DNA from: an uncultured Rhodospirillales bacterium
GTDB taxonomy: Bacteria; Pseudomonadota; Alphaproteobacteria; ATCC43930; CGMCC-115725
DNA: 64,000 bases
Assembly: GCA_903822185.1 (NCBI GenBank)
Contig: CAIJOA010000011.1
Location: 620,001 to 684,000 of the forward strand
Direction: 5' to 3'
The position numbers and the translations under genes were made by a program. This document shows positions 8,581 to 21,460 of the stretch, piece after piece (within the stretch, counting starts at the first letter, position 1; each line of letters begins with the position of its first letter). A model generated the notes under the pieces. It worked only from the letters and a program-made list of their open reading frames with translations. It ran no database searches and had not been told where the DNA came from.

Positions 8581-9375
8581 TCAGTGTTTGATTTCGACCG
8601 CGTGATTAAGCGGCCCATGACCCGCGCCATATCCCGGTGCAGTCCGTATCGCTTCTTGCACGAAACGATGCGCACGTTCGACGGAGGGGCGCAACGCCAT
8701 GCCTTGCGCCAAACCAGCAGCGATCGCCGAGGCGAGCGTGCAGCCGGTGCCATGGGTGTGGCGTGTTTCGATCCGCGATGCTTCGAGAACGAAGCTCTCT
8801 GCGGAAGTTGCGATCAGATCGGTGAGGATCGGTCCCGCAAGGTGACCGCCTTTGATGACAACCGCTTTCACGCCGAGCCGCAACAGCGTATCGGCGGCGC
8901 GGCGCATGTCGTCGATCGTCGCGATACTTTGTCCCGTCAGCGCTTCGGCTTCGGGCGCGTTCGGCGTCACCACCGCGGCGCGGGCGATCAGCCGTTGCAT
9001 CAGGGCTTCGACGGCGCGGGCATCGAGCAGCCGCGCGCCGGTGGTCGCGACCATCACCGGATCGACGACGAGCGGCATGGCCGGCAGGTGAGCATCAAGC
9101 GCGTTCGCGACCGCTTCGATGACACCATGATCCAGCAGCATACCGGTCTTGATGCAATCGGCGCCAATGTCGGAAAGAACGCTGTCGATCTGTTGTTTAA
9201 CGAAATCGGGGGGCACCGGCAGGATAGCTTGAACGCCGACGGTGTTTTGCGCGGTGAGCGCGGTGACGGCCGTGGCGGCATAGGCGCCGAGCATGGTCAC
9301 GGTCTTGATGTCTGCTTGAATGCCGGCGCCGCCGCCCGAGTCCGAGCCGGCGATGATCAGCACGCGGCCGTTCAT
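8581..9375 (-). CDS. thiD: Hydroxymethylpyrimidine/phosphomethylpyrimidine kinase
   Basis: Phosphorylates HMP and HMP-phosphate to HMP-PP for thiamine synthesis in the cytoplasm. The 264-residue protein has the ribokinase-fold motifs [18 protein letters not shown] near the start, a central [23 protein letters not shown], and the anion hole with catalytic Asp region [20 protein letters not shown] near residue 210. Its start overlaps the glmM stop by 4 bases (ATGA), so translation is coupled to glmM. No TPP riboswitch is seen upstream, as expected for a gene inside an operon. Confidence 0.95.
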   Translation of the reverse strand: MNGRVLIIAGSDSGGGAGIQADIKTVTMLGAYAATAVTALTAQNTVGVQAILPVPPDFVKQQIDSVLSDIGADCIKTGMLLDHGVIEAVANALDAHLPAMPLVVDPVMVATTGARLLDARAVEALMQRLIARAAVVTPNAPEAEALTGQSIATIDDMRRAADTLLRLGVKAVVIKGGHLAGPILTDLIATSAESFVLEASRIETRHTHGTGCTLASAIAAGLAQGMALRPSVERAHRFVQEAIRTAPGYGAGHGPLNHAVEIKH

Positions 9376-10748
9376 TCGGCCGCGCTTTCTCCCAAGGCAC
9401 CGGCGGACGTGGCCGCGGTCGCAATCTCTTCGATCACCGCGGTCAACAGCGCCGCGTCTTCGCCTTCGGCCATGATGCGCAGCAGCGGCTCGGTACCGGA
9501 TTTGCGGACCAGCAGGCGCCCGGCCGTGCCAAGGCGTTTTTCGGCCGCGCCGATCGCGGCTTTGACCGCATCGGATTGCAGCGCCATGCCGCCGTCGCAG
9601 CGCACGTTATGCAGCAGTTGCGGCACCGGCGAGAACACGTTGCCGACGCGGCTGGCCGGCATATCCTTTTCAACGATCGCGGCGAGGACCTGCAGCGCGG
9701 CGATAAGCCCGTCGCCCGTGGTCGAATAATCGCCCATGATGATATGGCCCGATTGCTCGCCGCCGAGATTGCTGCCGATGCGGCGCATGGTTTCGACGAC
9801 ATAGCGGTCGCCGACCGGCGCACGCTGCATCGGAATACCTTCGGCCAAAAGGAAGCGTTCGAAACCGAGATTGGACATCACCGTCGCAACGACACCCGAC
9901 GACGAGAGTTGTCCGGTGCGCTGCCATTTCTGCGCGATCAAGGCCATGACCTGATCGCCATCGAGAATCTGCCCATGTTCGTCGGCGATGATAAGGCGGT
10001 CGGCATCGCCGTCGAGGGCGATGCCCAGATCAGCTTCTTGCGCAACCACTTCACGCTGCATCGAGGCCGTCGCGGTCGCACCGCAGTCGCGATTGATGTT
10101 GAGGCCGTCGGGCTTGACCCCGATCGGAATGACCTCGGCACCGAGTTCCCACAGCACGGTCGGCGCGACCTTGTAGGCAGCACCGTTGGCGCAATCGACC
10201 ACGACCTTGAGCCCATCGAGACGCAGGCCACGCGGGAAGCTGCTTTTGACGAATTCGATATAGCGCCCGCCGGCATCGTCGAGACGCTTGGCACGGCCGA
10301 GTTCCTGCGCCGGGGCGCGATCGTTTTCGGTGTGACCGACAGCTGCCTCGATGGCCGTCTCGATATCGTCCGACAGCTTGTAGCCATCGGGACCGAAGAA
10401 TTTGATGCCGTTGTCGTCGAAGGGATTATGCGAAGCCGAAATCATCACGCCCAGATCGGCGCGCAGGCTGCGCGTCAGCATGGCGATGGCCGGCGTCGGC
10501 AGCGGCCCGACCAACACGACATCCATGCCCATGCCGGTGAAGCCCGCGGTCAGCGCCGGCTCGACCATATAGCCCGAGAGGCGCGTATCCTTGCCGATGA
10601 TGACCAGATGACGATGATCGCCACGGCGCAGGACAAGCCCCGCCGCCATCGCGATTTTGAGACAGGTTTCGGGCGTGATCGGCTCGCGATTGGCGAGCCC
10701 GCGCACACCATCGGTTCCGAACAACTTGCGTGTCGTTCCAGGCTTCAC
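9372..10748 (-). CDS. glmM: Phosphoglucosamine mutase
   Basis: Interconverts glucosamine-6- and glucosamine-1-phosphate on the way to UDP-GlcNAc, feeding peptidoglycan and LPS. The 458-residue protein has [10 protein letters not shown] at the N-terminus and the active-site serine loop [20 protein letters not shown] (about 104-123). It also has the metal-binding DGDADR loop ([11 protein letters not shown], about 247) and the C-terminal phosphate-binding [12 protein letters not shown]. It lies about 100 bases downstream of ftsH, the common ftsH-glmM order, and overlaps thiD. Confidence 0.97.
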   Translation of the reverse strand: MKPGTTRKLFGTDGVRGLANREPITPETCLKIAMAAGLVLRRGDHRHLVIIGKDTRLSGYMVEPALTAGFTGMGMDVVLVGPLPTPAIAMLTRSLRADLGVMISASHNPFDDNGIKFFGPDGYKLSDDIETAIEAAVGHTENDRAPAQELGRAKRLDDAGGRYIEFVKSSFPRGLRLDGLKVVVDCANGAAYKVAPTVLWELGAEVIPIGVKPDGLNINRDCGATATASMQREVVAQEADLGIALDGDADRLIIADEHGQILDGDQVMALIAQKWQRTGQLSSSGVVATVMSNLGFERFLLAEGIPMQRAPVGDRYVVETMRRIGSNLGGEQSGHIIMGDYSTTGDGLIAALQVLAAIVEKDMPASRVGNVFSPVPQLLHNVRCDGGMALQSDAVKAAIGAAEKRLGTAGRLLVRKSGTEPLLRIMAEGEDAALLTAVIEEIATAATSAGALGESAAE

Positions 10749-10852
10749 GCCGTCGCTCTCCCCATTGGGTGACTATTCATAAACCCTGAGTCTAAGCCGT
10801 CATGGTCAATAGACGCTTAAGACGACGCCGATAGCCCCAGGGGGGCCGAGCC

Positions 10853-12784
<1,932 letters not shown>

Positions 12785-12882
12785 GTTCGAGGCCTTTCCG
12801 CGGCGGCTTGCGACCCTTTCGGGGGGAACGACCTTTATCGATCGTCGCGCCGCACCTAGGTTAGATAAGAAGCCTGTAGAGA

Positions 12883-14235
12883 TTAAACAATTCTAAACCC
12901 TGCACTTGTCAGGGGTCGGATTGGCCGAAATACCAGCTTGGAAGCGCCCGAAGACGGTTCTTTTGGCCAACACTTAAGGTACTCCAGCGTCGGCACCGCG
13001 ACCACACCTTTCGCATCGCGCAGGACCGCAAGGCTGGGCCATACCGCGCCAGGTAGAATGTCCCGCGCTTTCTTACCGATTTCCTGCCGAATTGCCGTGG
13101 CATCGCGTCCCAGGGCGCCCAGCCATAGCCCCGCCGGCGCTACAGGATCGAGATCGAGCTGGAACCGCCCGTCCCAAAAAACCCGCCCTCCCGGTGCGAC
13201 CGGCATCGGCGCCGCCACGGCTCGCGGCTCGCGGCAGATCAAAATTCGGTCGCTGCGCGGAATCACCTGGCATCCGCCAAGGGTTCGGGCTGTAGGGCCG
13301 CTTCCCTGTAATTCGGCGAAAAGCCGCTCCACCCGTTCGAGACGCGGCGGGTAGTCGCCGCCCGACACGGTCGTCAGAGTCGCCGCGAGCAGCTTCGCGC
13401 CGATTTCCGCCGGTGCCGCTTTCAGCGCCGCATGATCCACCCAAGCAAAACCAGCGGGATGAAGAGCGACCGACCGCGCCGCGAGACGGGCGAATTCCGG
13501 CTCCAGCGCGGCACGCGCCCGGCCAAACCGGGCTGCCATGCCGAAGAGCCGCTCGGCAGTCGGATGTTCTCCGGCGATCTCGTTGCGCAGGCGAACGCGG
13601 GTAAAGGCGGGATTTTCGTTACTGGGATCGTCGATCCAATTCTGACCTCCGGCGGTAAGTCCGGCACGCAATCGCGCCCGCGATACCGTCAGCAAAGGCC
13701 GCAACAGGCGCAGCCCCCCGCGCTCGACAATGCCGGACATGCCGGCGAGGCCATCGATGCCGCTGCCGCGCCGCCAGCGCATCAGCACTGTTTCCGCCTG
13801 ATCGTCGCGTTGATGGGCCAATAAGAGATGAAGCACGCCCTCGGCACGGCACCATGCTTCGAGCAGTCCATAACGTGCCGTGCGCGCCGCCGCCTGGATG
13901 CCGCTTTTGAAAGCCGGTCCGTCGCGCCGCAGAATGGCATGCGCGATGCCGTGTTTCGCGCACCAAAGGCCGACTTGAACAGCTTCGTCGGCGCTGGCGG
14001 CACGCAAGCCGTGATCGACCGTCAAAGCCGTAATCCGGCCGCCCCGCGCCGCAGCCCATTCTTGTGCGAGAAGCGTCAGGGCCATGCTGTCGCTGCCGCC
14101 TGACACCGCGACCGCCAGATGCGGTTGCGGCTCGAACGGCGCGAAAGCGTTCAGCAGTGAATTGAATTCAGACGGCGTTACCGGATCGGCCTCTATAACC
14201 GGATAGGCCTGAGCGAGCGATGGATCGAGTTCCAT
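12883..14235 (-). CDS. tilS: tRNA(Ile)-lysidine synthase
   Basis: Modifies C34 of the CAU-anticodon isoleucine tRNA to lysidine, which changes its identity from Met to Ile; essential in most bacteria. The 450-residue protein has the PP-loop [16 protein letters not shown] near residue 43, the conserved [13 protein letters not shown] region and the [20 protein letters not shown] segment, followed by a variable C-terminal half. A leader of about 30 residues precedes the usual start. It begins 6 bases after cpoB, so it is co-transcribed with cpoB. Confidence 0.93.
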   Translation of the reverse strand: MELDPSLAQAYPVIEADPVTPSEFNSLLNAFAPFEPQPHLAVAVSGGSDSMALTLLAQEWAAARGGRITALTVDHGLRAASADEAVQVGLWCAKHGIAHAILRRDGPAFKSGIQAAARTARYGLLEAWCRAEGVLHLLLAHQRDDQAETVLMRWRRGSGIDGLAGMSGIVERGGLRLLRPLLTVSRARLRAGLTAGGQNWIDDPSNENPAFTRVRLRNEIAGEHPTAERLFGMAARFGRARAALEPEFARLAARSVALHPAGFAWVDHAALKAAPAEIGAKLLAATLTTVSGGDYPPRLERVERLFAELQGSGPTARTLGGCQVIPRSDRILICREPRAVAAPMPVAPGGRVFWDGRFQLDLDPVAPAGLWLGALGRDATAIRQEIGKKARDILPGAVWPSLAVLRDAKGVVAVPTLEYLKCWPKEPSSGASKLVFRPIRPLTSAGFRIV

Positions 14236-14241
14236 CGCCGC

Positions 14242-15090
14242 TCAACAACGGGCGCGTTTCTTCTCTTCGCCCACCCGTTCCTTGATCGTTTGCGGCGGCG
14301 ACGGGAAATCGCGTTCCAGCCGGGCATAAGCGCGGCAGGCATCGGCCTTCTGATCGAGATTGGCCAGAGACATACCAAGCTTCAGCAAATCGTCGGCAGC
14401 CTTCTGTCCTTTCGGATATTTCTCGTAGCCTTGAGCAAAGGCGGTCGCGGCGTTCGCCCAGTCTTTGCGGACATAGAAGGTTTCACCGAGCCAATATTGC
14501 GCGTTGCCGGCCAGCGGGTCTTTGGGATAGCGATCGACGAAGCTGCGCATCGCTTGTTCGGCCGCCGGATAGTTCGCCTGGGTCAGCAATCCCATCCCAT
14601 AATTATATTGGTCGGTCGCACTGCCCGAAGACGGCGGCGGAGCAGCAGCCGGCGCGGCCGCTTGCTGCGGCGGACGCAACACCGGCGCGCCGTCCGCACC
14701 GATTGTCCCGAGCGTGCCGGAACGTGATGCCGGCTGCGATAGATCGAAGCCTGCGCCAACCGGCGGCTTCGGCGGCGGCGGCGCATTGCCGGGCAGCGTC
14801 AGTTGCGGCAGTGGGTTTGAGGCAGCGGAAGAACCACCACCGCCCTGCTGCAGCTGATTGAAGCGCACATCGTTGTCGCTCTGTGCCCGGTCGAGTTGCT
14901 GCTTCAACTGGCTGATGGTGTTGTTGAGTTCTTCGATCCGGCCATTGAGTTCGCGCATGCGATCTTCCATCGCGACGATGCGCATTTCGGAATTTAAGGC
15001 CGTCTGACTTTGCGCGTGGGCGGGACCGGTCGGGGTCATCGTCACGAGCGCGAACGCACTCATCGCGGCGAAAAAAATCGGTCTTAGCAT
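14242..15090 (-). CDS. cpoB: Cell division coordinator CpoB (YbgF), periplasmic TPR protein
   Basis: Periplasmic factor that links the Tol-Pal machine to septal peptidoglycan synthesis. The 282-residue protein has a signal peptide (cleaved near GPAHA-QS) and a coiled coil over about residues 30-80 (VAMEDRMRELNGRIEELNNT). A Pro/Ala/Gly linker follows, then a C-terminal TPR domain with YNYGMGLLTQANYPAAEQAM, NAQYWLGETFYVRKDWANAA and ADDLLKLGMSLANL. The position after tolQRAB-pal confirms the assignment. A strong terminator lies between pal and this gene, so it likely has its own promoter. Confidence 0.95.
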   Translation of the reverse strand: MLRPIFFAAMSAFALVTMTPTGPAHAQSQTALNSEMRIVAMEDRMRELNGRIEELNNTISQLKQQLDRAQSDNDVRFNQLQQGGGGSSAASNPLPQLTLPGNAPPPPKPPVGAGFDLSQPASRSGTLGTIGADGAPVLRPPQQAAAPAAAPPPSSGSATDQYNYGMGLLTQANYPAAEQAMRSFVDRYPKDPLAGNAQYWLGETFYVRKDWANAATAFAQGYEKYPKGQKAADDLLKLGMSLANLDQKADACRAYARLERDFPSPPQTIKERVGEEKKRARC

Positions 15091-15213
15091 TGCCGATACT
15101 TTCTGATCTTCATCTGGCCACCAGGGCGGGGATTGCCCGGATACGACAAGGAATTCTTCCCTGCCTCTATTACGGTATTTCGGCGAAAAAAGGGCCGACT
15201 TTAAGACGGTAGA

Positions 15214-15272
15214 TAAGAAAAAGGCGCCCGCCCCGGTTTCGACGATGAACGTCGAAACCGGAAGCGGGCGCC
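15214..15272 (-). terminator. Strong Rho-independent terminator after pal
   Basis: On the minus strand a long hairpin (15272-15223) pairs GGCGCCCGC/GCGGGCGCC and CCGGTTTCGACG/CGTCGAAACCGG, with a 5-base loop and a small internal mismatch. TTTTTCTTA follows. It starts about 27 bases past the pal stop and should end the tol-pal transcript before cpoB. Confidence 0.92.
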
Positions 15273-15298
15273 CCCGTATCTTTAACCGGCGAAGCCGA

Positions 15299-15784
15299 TT
15301 AGTTGATGACGGTCACACCGCGGCGGTTCTGCGCCCAGGCGGCCTCGTTCGAACCGAGGACGGCCGGACGTTCCTTGCCGTAGCTGATCGTCTTCAAGCG
15401 AGCGGCGGGAATGCCGAGCGCGACGAGAGCATTGCGGACCGAGTTCGCACGACGCTCGCCGAGGGCGAGGTTGAACTCACGCGTGCCGCGTTCGTCGGCA
15501 TGACCTTCGAGGGTCACGGTGACGTTCGGGTACTTCTTCAGCCAATCGGCTTGGCGCTGCAGAGTCTGCTGGCCTTCCGATTTCACCGACGACTTGTCGT
15601 AGTCAAAGAAGACACGATCGCCGACGTTCTGGATGAAGTCTTGCGCCGAACCAGGGGTGACGCTGGACGAGGTGGACGGAGCCGAAGAGGCGCCGCCGCC
15701 GGTGTTGGCATTGGTTGACGGATTGGAAGAGCAAGCCGCCAAAAGCAGCAAACCCGCGATCAGGCTCAGAGGCCGAAGATTCAT
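15299..15784 (-). CDS. pal: Peptidoglycan-associated lipoprotein
   Basis: Outer-membrane lipoprotein that binds peptidoglycan and TolB, keeping the envelope constricted at division. The 161-residue product starts MNLRPLSLIAGLLLLAACSS, with a lipobox ending in LLAAC for lipidation. A Ser/Thr/Gly linker follows, then an OmpA-like domain with VFFDYDKSSV, LEGHADERGTREFNLALGERRA and the C-terminal GSNEAAWAQNRRGVTVIN. The ORF track runs to 15958, but the ATG at 15784 has GGGAG 7 bases upstream and starts right at the lipoprotein signal. It closes the tolQRAB-pal operon. Confidence 0.97.
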   Translation of the reverse strand: MNLRPLSLIAGLLLLAACSSNPSTNANTGGGASSAPSTSSSVTPGSAQDFIQNVGDRVFFDYDKSSVKSEGQQTLQRQADWLKKYPNVTVTLEGHADERGTREFNLALGERRANSVRNALVALGIPAARLKTISYGKERPAVLGSNEAAWAQNRRGVTVIN

Positions 15785-15936
15785 TCTTATACTCCCTTGC
15801 ATTGCAAATCGGACATGGCGGGGCTGGTAGTGGTTGGGACGGAGTGCCCCCCGAGGGCTCCACCAGAGACAACCTAGGGGCACATGAAAGAATCCCACGA
15901 ACCCACGGAAATCGGGCGGACTATACGAATTGTTAC

Positions 15937-17271
15937 CTACGGAATCAAGGGGGACCAAGCCGGATCGGACGCATCCTGCGGTGTAACGAGCTCTCGCTCG
16001 TTCGAACCGGTCAGATCGACCGAATAAAGCCGGGTCCGACCGCCACCGCCCCGCGAGTCGCTGCGATCCTGCTTATAATAAGCAATCACGCGACCGTTCG
16101 GCGCCCAGGTCGGACCTTCGATCAGGAAGCTGTTCGCGAGCAACCGTTCGCCGCTGCCGTCGGGCCGCATCACGCCGATATAGAATCCATTTGCGTCAAA
16201 TTTTGTGAATGCGATGAGATCGCCACGCGGCGACCAGACCGGCGTCGCATAGCGGCCGGTGCCGAAACTGATGCGGTGAATGTTCCCGCCATCGGCACCC
16301 ATCACATACAGCTGCTGTGTACCGCCGCGATCCGAGTTGAAGCAGATTTGAGTCGCATCGGGCGAGTAGCACGGCGAGGTATCAATCGCGTCCGTGCTGG
16401 TGATCTGGCTGGCGCGGCGCGTACGCAGATCGAGCGCATAAATCTGCGTCGCACCATTGAGCGCGAGACTCATGATCACCCGGTTGCCGTCCGGCGCGAA
16501 ACGCGGCGCGAAGGTCATGCCGGGGAAATCGCCCAGCACTTCCTGCTGACCCGTGTCGATATTGAAGAGGAACACGCGCGGCGCGCCACGGGCATAAGAC
16601 AGGTACGTGATCTCTTGCGAGGTCGGCGAGAAGCGCGGCGTCAGCACCAGCGCACGGCCATCGGTCAGATAGCGTTGATTGGCGCCGTCTTGATCCATGA
16701 TCGAAAGGCGCTTCTGACGTCGATCTTGCGCTCCGCTTTCGGAGATATAGACGATGCGGGTGTCGAAATAGCCTTCTTCGCCGGTGATGCGCTTATAGAT
16801 CGCATCGGCGATGATATGCGCGATACGACGCCAGTTCTGGGGTGTCGTCGTGTAACGCAAACCGGTCAGCTGCGCCTCGGCATAGACGTCCCACAGGCGG
16901 AACTCGACCGATAGCCGGCCATCGGGCTGCGGCGTTACCGAGCCGGTCACCAGCGCCTGCGCGTTGATCACGCGCCAGTCGTTATAACGCGGCGGCGTAT
17001 GCGAATTGGCGTCCTGATCGACGAAGGCTTTCGGATCGATCGGCTTGAACAGGCCCGACCGTTCGAGATCGGCCGCGACCACACCGCTGATATCCTGGGG
17101 CGCAGTGCCACCGCTGCCGCCGAAGACGGGAATGGCGATCGGCATCGGCTGCGGATTGCTGTGCGTGATGTCGATATGCACTTCGGCCCGCGCCGGCATG
17201 GCGGCTGACATCACAAGCGGCGTTACCGTAATTCCCAGAGCAGCCTGACGACGGTTGATGATCATGGTCAT
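15937..17271 (-). CDS. tolB: Tol-Pal system protein TolB
   Basis: Periplasmic beta-propeller protein that shuttles between Pal and TolA. The 444-residue protein has a signal sequence with [10 protein letters not shown], a twin-arginine-like start that may use Tat export. An N-terminal domain (about 30-160) follows, then WD40-like PD40 repeats such as [56 protein letters not shown] and [17 protein letters not shown]. Its ATG overlaps the tolA stop by 4 bases (ATGA). Confidence 0.96.
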   Translation of the reverse strand: MTMIINRRQAALGITVTPLVMSAAMPARAEVHIDITHSNPQPMPIAIPVFGGSGGTAPQDISGVVAADLERSGLFKPIDPKAFVDQDANSHTPPRYNDWRVINAQALVTGSVTPQPDGRLSVEFRLWDVYAEAQLTGLRYTTTPQNWRRIAHIIADAIYKRITGEEGYFDTRIVYISESGAQDRRQKRLSIMDQDGANQRYLTDGRALVLTPRFSPTSQEITYLSYARGAPRVFLFNIDTGQQEVLGDFPGMTFAPRFAPDGNRVIMSLALNGATQIYALDLRTRRASQITSTDAIDTSPCYSPDATQICFNSDRGGTQQLYVMGADGGNIHRISFGTGRYATPVWSPRGDLIAFTKFDANGFYIGVMRPDGSGERLLANSFLIEGPTWAPNGRVIAYYKQDRSDSRGGGGRTRLYSVDLTGSNERELVTPQDASDPAWSPLIP

Positions 17272-18188
17272 AGGAGATCCTTTGGATCAAAGGTGATGGT
17301 CATAGTCTGCCACTGATCGTATTTTTCCTGCGGCAGTTTAAGCGGTTGGCAGCGCGGATTCATCAGCGCGCGACGGGCGCTGTCGGCAGCCGCCACGAAG
17401 AAGGGATCGCTTGTCCTGTCCGTATTGAGCAGGGTGGCCGATTTCATCGTTCCATCGCGATTCATATAAATGCGGAACTCAGGTCGGAGGTTCGCCGCGT
17501 CTTTGGCGCCGGCAGGCGCGTTCCAACAGGCTTCGATCTGCTGTTTCACGACGTCCAGTTCGCTGGTCGATAACTGCGCCCCCAAAGGAGCCACCGGTTG
17601 TGAGCTTTTTTGTGGCGGACCGGGCGGCTGTTGCTTATCCGGCGACGATTTATTCGTCGCGAGATTCTTCAGCATCTGGTCGAACGAGCTGTCGTCCGGC
17701 TTTTTCAGTTGCGGCGGCTTCGGCGCAGGCGGCGGCGGAGCCGGAGTCGGCTTCGCCTCGGGCTTTGGCGGCTCCGGTTTCGGCGGCGTCGGGGTGGGCG
17801 TCGGCGCGGGAGGCGGCGGCGGTTCCGGCTTCGGCGGATCGGGTTTGGGCGGCTCGGGCTTCGGCGGCGCCGGGACGTCGGGCTTCGGCGGCTCCGGCTT
17901 CGGGGGTTCCGGTTTCGGCGGCTCGGGCTTGGGTGGCGTCGGGGTCGGCGGCGGCGCGGGCTTCGGCGGCGCCGTCTGCGGCACGTCGGGCTTCGCGTCT
18001 GGCACCGGCGGGGTCTGCGTTACCTGGGTCGCGCGCGTGACGGGGCCGACATTGATCAGCTGCACCGCAATCGGCTGGTCTTCGACGATCTTTTTATCGA
18101 ACACATGCAGCAGGCTGAAGACGAAGAACGTCAACGGCACCAGAACGTGCAGCAGCCCAGAAGCAATAAGACTCCGCCGATCGAGCAT
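17268..18188 (-). CDS. tolA: Tol-Pal system protein TolA
   Basis: Inner-membrane protein that spans the periplasm and transmits TolQR energy to Pal/TolB. The 306-residue protein has one N-terminal membrane segment ([19 protein letters not shown]) and a long Pro-Lys-Glu linker built of PKPEPP-type repeats (about 60-165). The C-terminal domain (about 200-306) has the TonB-like features [18 protein letters not shown] and [18 protein letters not shown]. The linker is Pro-rich rather than the Ala-rich helix of enterobacterial TolA, as is usual in alphaproteobacteria. It lies between tolR and tolB. Confidence 0.93.
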   Translation of the reverse strand: MLDRRSLIASGLLHVLVPLTFFVFSLLHVFDKKIVEDQPIAVQLINVGPVTRATQVTQTPPVPDAKPDVPQTAPPKPAPPPTPTPPKPEPPKPEPPKPEPPKPDVPAPPKPEPPKPDPPKPEPPPPPAPTPTPTPPKPEPPKPEAKPTPAPPPPAPKPPQLKKPDDSSFDQMLKNLATNKSSPDKQQPPGPPQKSSQPVAPLGAQLSTSELDVVKQQIEACWNAPAGAKDAANLRPEFRIYMNRDGTMKSATLLNTDRTSDPFFVAAADSARRALMNPRCQPLKLPQEKYDQWQTMTITFDPKDLL

Positions 18189-18191
18189 CGA

Positions 18192-18635
18192 TTAGCGCTG
18201 TCTCGGGGCGGCTGAGGTGGACTGTTCGGCGATCAGCGACACCTTGGTGAAACCGGCGGCGTTGATCAGCCCCATGATTTCGAGCACACGGCCGTAATTG
18301 ATATTGCGGTCGCCGCGCACATAGACGCTGGCCGAGGGGTTGTTGTTGGTGATCGCCTGAAGCCGCGGCACGATCTGATCGACAGCGATCTCGTTGTTCT
18401 GGAGGTAGGTCTTACCTTCGGCATTGATCGAGATGACCAGCGGCTCTTTCTGCTCGGTGATCTGTTGCGCCGAGGTCTTCGGGAGATCGACCGGCACGCC
18501 GACGGTCAAAAGCGGCGCCGTCACCATGAAGACGACGAGCAGCACCAGCATCACGTCCACCATCGGCGTGACGTTGATGTCGGCCATCGGCTTGTAGCGT
18601 TGGGAACCGTTGCGTTGGAGAAGAGGACCCGCCAT
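18192..18635 (-). CDS. tolR: Tol-Pal system protein TolR (ExbD family)
   Basis: Part of the proton-driven TolQR motor in the inner membrane. The 147-residue protein has the conserved ADINVTPMVDVMLVLLVVFM, in which the membrane aspartate of the ExbD/TolR family follows PMV, then one membrane segment. A periplasmic domain with SVYVRGDRNINYGRVLEIM follows. It lies 3 bases before tolA and 3 bases after tolQ in a tight operon. Confidence 0.96.
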   Translation of the reverse strand: MAGPLLQRNGSQRYKPMADINVTPMVDVMLVLLVVFMVTAPLLTVGVPVDLPKTSAQQITEQKEPLVISINAEGKTYLQNNEIAVDQIVPRLQAITNNNPSASVYVRGDRNINYGRVLEIMGLINAAGFTKVSLIAEQSTSAAPRQR

Positions 18636-18638
18636 CGG

Positions 18639-19367
18639 TTACGCCTTCTCGTCGAGCTGACGCGAAAGGATCGCGCTGAACTCGGAACCAAACGCTTCAA
18701 GCCGTCCCGAGTAACGCCCGAAGTCGGTCGAGAACTTGTTATAGAAAATAACCGCCGGGATGGCGGCGACGAGGCCCAGCGCCGTCGCGAACAGTGATTC
18801 GGCGATGCCCGGCGCGACCACCGCGAGGCTGGTGTTCTTCGAGGCGGCGATGGCGTTGAAGCTGTTCATGATGCCCCAGACCGTGCCGAAGAGACCGACG
18901 AACGGCGAGATCGAGCCGACCGTTGCGAGGAACGGCATGTAGCGTTCGAGCCGCGCCATTTCGCGGCTGGCCGTCACCTGCATCACGCGTTCGATTCGTT
19001 CTTGAAGGGTAACGCGCGTCGCGCTGCTGGCGACGATGCCCTTGGCCATCGAGCGGCGCCATTCGCGCATCGCCGCGGCGAAGACCGACGACATCGGATC
19101 TTCGGGGCGGTTGCCGATCCGGTCATAAAGATCGTCGAGCGCCCCGCCCGACCAGAAGGCTTCTTCGAAGCTGTCGGCATCGCGCTTTAAGCGGCGCAAT
19201 TTGACGAACTTGTCGAAGATCACCGCCCAGGACCAGAACGAGGCGGCAAGCAACATAAGCATGACCAGCTTGACGAGCATGTCCGCTTGCAGAAACAGCG
19301 TGATCACGGAGAGATCGTGAGGAACTGCGGACCCTGCGAGGGCTGCTTGATCGACGGCGTTATCCAT
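18639..19367 (-). CDS. tolQ: Tol-Pal system protein TolQ (ExbB family)
   Basis: Inner-membrane proton-channel component with three membrane segments (near 30-50, 150-170 and 185-205 of the 242-residue form). It shows the family stretches FLATVGSISPFVGLFGTVWG and APGIAESLFATALGLVAAIP. The ORF track extends to 19658 with 97 extra low-complexity residues. I place the start at the ATG at 19367 (MDNAVDQAALAGSAVPHDLS), because the extension is read antisense through ybgC. The start overlaps the ybgC stop by 8 bases. Confidence 0.94.
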   Translation of the reverse strand: MDNAVDQAALAGSAVPHDLSVITLFLQADMLVKLVMLMLLAASFWSWAVIFDKFVKLRRLKRDADSFEEAFWSGGALDDLYDRIGNRPEDPMSSVFAAAMREWRRSMAKGIVASSATRVTLQERIERVMQVTASREMARLERYMPFLATVGSISPFVGLFGTVWGIMNSFNAIAASKNTSLAVVAPGIAESLFATALGLVAAIPAVIFYNKFSTDFGRYSGRLEAFGSEFSAILSRQLDEKA

Positions 19368-19794
19368 GGGCGTTGACCATCCGGGATTGTTCGTTGGTGG
19401 AAGAAAGACTCGCCCGGAAGGCCGCGGGCAGACGGGCTGGCCGTCCGAGCGCGCCGACACAGGCGATGAGAACCGTAGAGCGGACCAGCGTGGCATCGCC
19501 CCGCTTGATGTCCTGGGCCAGGAGGATGGTGGCACCACCAACCTCTTTGACCCTTGTTTCGACGACCAGCTCGTCATCGAGCCGGGCGGGCACCTCATAT
19601 TCGAATGACACGCGCCGCACGATGAAGGCGAGAGCGTGGTCGCGGCGCATCTCTTCATGCGCCATGCCGAAGAGACGGATCATCTCGGTGCGCGCGCGCT
19701 CGGTGAATTTAAGATAATTCGCGTAATAGACAATGCCTGCTGCGTCCGTGTCCTCGTAATAAACACGCACGGGGAAGCAATGGATGCCCCCCAT
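19360..19794 (-). CDS. ybgC: Tol-Pal-associated acyl-CoA thioesterase YbgC
   Basis: Hot-dog-fold thioesterase of the 4-hydroxybenzoyl-CoA thioesterase family, first gene of the tol-pal cluster in many proteobacteria. The 144-residue form starts MGGIHCFPVRVYYEDTDAAG and contains the active-site aspartate in YYEDTDAAGIVYYANYLKF. The ORF track begins far upstream at 20073; the ATG at 19794 has GAAGG 7 bases before it and gives the normal family length. It lies 32 bases downstream of ruvB. Confidence 0.94.
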   Translation of the reverse strand: MGGIHCFPVRVYYEDTDAAGIVYYANYLKFTERARTEMIRLFGMAHEEMRRDHALAFIVRRVSFEYEVPARLDDELVVETRVKEVGGATILLAQDIKRGDATLVRSTVLIACVGALGRPARLPAAFRASLSSTNEQSRMVNAHG

Positions 19795-19826
19795 CAAAGA
19801 ACCTTCGCGTGGCAAAGCGGCGGCGG

Positions 19827-20876
19827 TCACGTACCGCTCTCCTCGGCATCGTCCAACAGATCGAGCTGCGGCACCGGCGGCCGCAGCGGCTTCAACCCCA
19901 GATGGGTGTAGGCCGCCTCGGTCAGGATTCGCCCGCGCGACGTCCGCTGCACGAAACCCTGCTGCATCAGATAAGGCTCGATCACTTCTTCGATCACATC
20001 GCGTTGATCGCCCAACGCTGCGGCTACCGTTTCGACGCCGACCGGCCCGCCGCCGTAATGCTGCACGATACAAAGGAGATAGCGCCGGTCGAGCGCATCG
20101 AGCCCCGAGGCATCGACTTCCAACCGCAACAAAGCCGCGTCGGCGGCTTTCGCATCGATGCGTTTAACGCCGGCGACGGCGGCGAAGTCCCGCACCCGCC
20201 GCAGCAGCCGCGCCGCGACACGCGGCGTGCCGCGCGAACGCCGGGCGATTTCAGCGGCACCATCGGGGGCGAGCGGCATGCCGAGCACACGCGCGCCACG
20301 TTCGACGATCTGGCACAACTCGTCCGCGTCGTAAAACACCAGCCGCAGGGGAATGCCGAAACGTTCGCGCAATGGCCGGGTGATAAGGCCGGAGCGCGTG
20401 GTTGCGCCGACCAGCGTGAATTGCGGCAGATCGATCCGCACCGAACGCGCGGCCGGTCCCTCGCCGATCATCAAATCGAGCTGAAAATCCTCCATCGCCG
20501 GATAGAGGATTTCCTCGACCGCCGGGGCGAGGCGATGAATTTCGTCGATGAAGAGAACATCGTTCTTTTCGAGATTGGTCAGCAGCGCCGCGAGATCGCC
20601 GGCGCGCTGGATAACCGGTCCCGAGGTCGCGCGGAACGTCACGCCCAGTTCGCGCGCGATGATCTGCGCCAGCGTCGTCTTGCCGAGGCCCGGCGGCCCC
20701 GCAAGCAGCACATGATCCAGCGCCTCGGATCGCTGCTGCGCCGCGGTGATAAAGACCTTCAGATTGTCGCGCAGTTGTTTCTGCCCGACGAACTCGGCGA
20801 AGCTGAGCGGGCGGAACGATGCCTCGACGGCATCTTCCTCGCTGCGTTCGCTGGCGACGACGCGAGGATCGTTCAT
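19827..20876 (-). CDS. ruvB: Holliday junction helicase subunit RuvB
   Basis: AAA+ motor that drives branch migration of Holliday junctions with RuvA. The 349-residue protein has [19 protein letters not shown], Walker [11 protein letters not shown] (about 60), Walker [12 protein letters not shown] and sensor 1 [10 protein letters not shown]. It ends with the winged-helix domain [20 protein letters not shown]. It overlaps the ruvA stop by 4 bases. Confidence 0.98.
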   Translation of the reverse strand: MNDPRVVASERSEEDAVEASFRPLSFAEFVGQKQLRDNLKVFITAAQQRSEALDHVLLAGPPGLGKTTLAQIIARELGVTFRATSGPVIQRAGDLAALLTNLEKNDVLFIDEIHRLAPAVEEILYPAMEDFQLDLMIGEGPAARSVRIDLPQFTLVGATTRSGLITRPLRERFGIPLRLVFYDADELCQIVERGARVLGMPLAPDGAAEIARRSRGTPRVAARLLRRVRDFAAVAGVKRIDAKAADAALLRLEVDASGLDALDRRYLLCIVQHYGGGPVGVETVAAALGDQRDVIEEVIEPYLMQQGFVQRTSRGRILTEAAYTHLGLKPLRPPVPQLDLLDDAEESGT

Positions 20877-21460
20877 CGCGCCAACTCTTTGAGGCCGGTG
20901 CGGATCAGCGTATCGAGCGAAACCTCGGCACCAAGCCGGCGTGTCGCCTCGGCGATCACGTTATGAACGTCGGCACGCGGATAGCCGAGATTGACCAAGG
21001 CCGATACCGCTTCGGAAGCCGCACCGGCCGGTTTTTGCGCGGCAACGCCGAGGCTCAAGCCCCCGACCTTGTCTTTCAATTCATTGACGACGCGCATCGC
21101 CAGCTTCGGCCCGACGCCGTCGGCCTGGGTGATCGCTGTCCGATCCTGCGCGGCGATCGCCGTCGCCAGCGCTTCGGTCGTCAGCGCGCTGAGAATGGCG
21201 AGCGCGATACGCGCGCCGACGCCCTGCACCGTCGTGAGCAGCTTGAACCATTCGCGCTCTGCCTCATCGGCAAAGCCATAGAGATGAATGTGATCTTCGC
21301 GGACATGGGTTTCGATCAGCAGCCGCATCGGCTGACCGCGTTCGGGGGCCTTGTCCAACGTACGATTGGACGCGAAGACGAGATAACCGACGCCGTTCAC
21401 GTCCAGCACGATGCCATCCGCATTGGCCTGCTCGATCACGCCGGATAACATCGCGATCAT
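20873..21460 (-). CDS. ruvA: Holliday junction DNA-binding subunit RuvA
   Basis: Tetrameric protein that binds Holliday junctions and loads RuvB. The 195-residue protein has the N-terminal OB domain ([20 protein letters not shown]), helix-hairpin-helix motifs around [20 protein letters not shown] and [20 protein letters not shown], and a C-terminal RuvB-contact domain. Its start overlaps the ruvC stop by 4 bases, so ruvC-ruvA-ruvB is a coupled unit. Confidence 0.97.
   Translation of the reverse strand: MIAMLSGVIEQANADGIVLDVNGVGYLVFASNRTLDKAPERGQPMRLLIETHVREDHIHLYGFADEAEREWFKLLTTVQGVGARIALAILSALTTEALATAIAAQDRTAITQADGVGPKLAMRVVNELKDKVGGLSLGVAAQKPAGAASEAVSALVNLGYPRADVHNVIAEATRRLGAEVSLDTLIRTGLKELAR

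Noticed and set aside
17700-18000. Short regular repeats that might suggest a CRISPR-like array
   Set aside because: They encode the PKPEPP linker of TolA in frame, with no unique spacers.
17470-18195. Gly-rich plus-strand frame that looks like a repeat protein
   Set aside because: It is the antisense reading of the Pro-Lys-Glu repeats of tolA.
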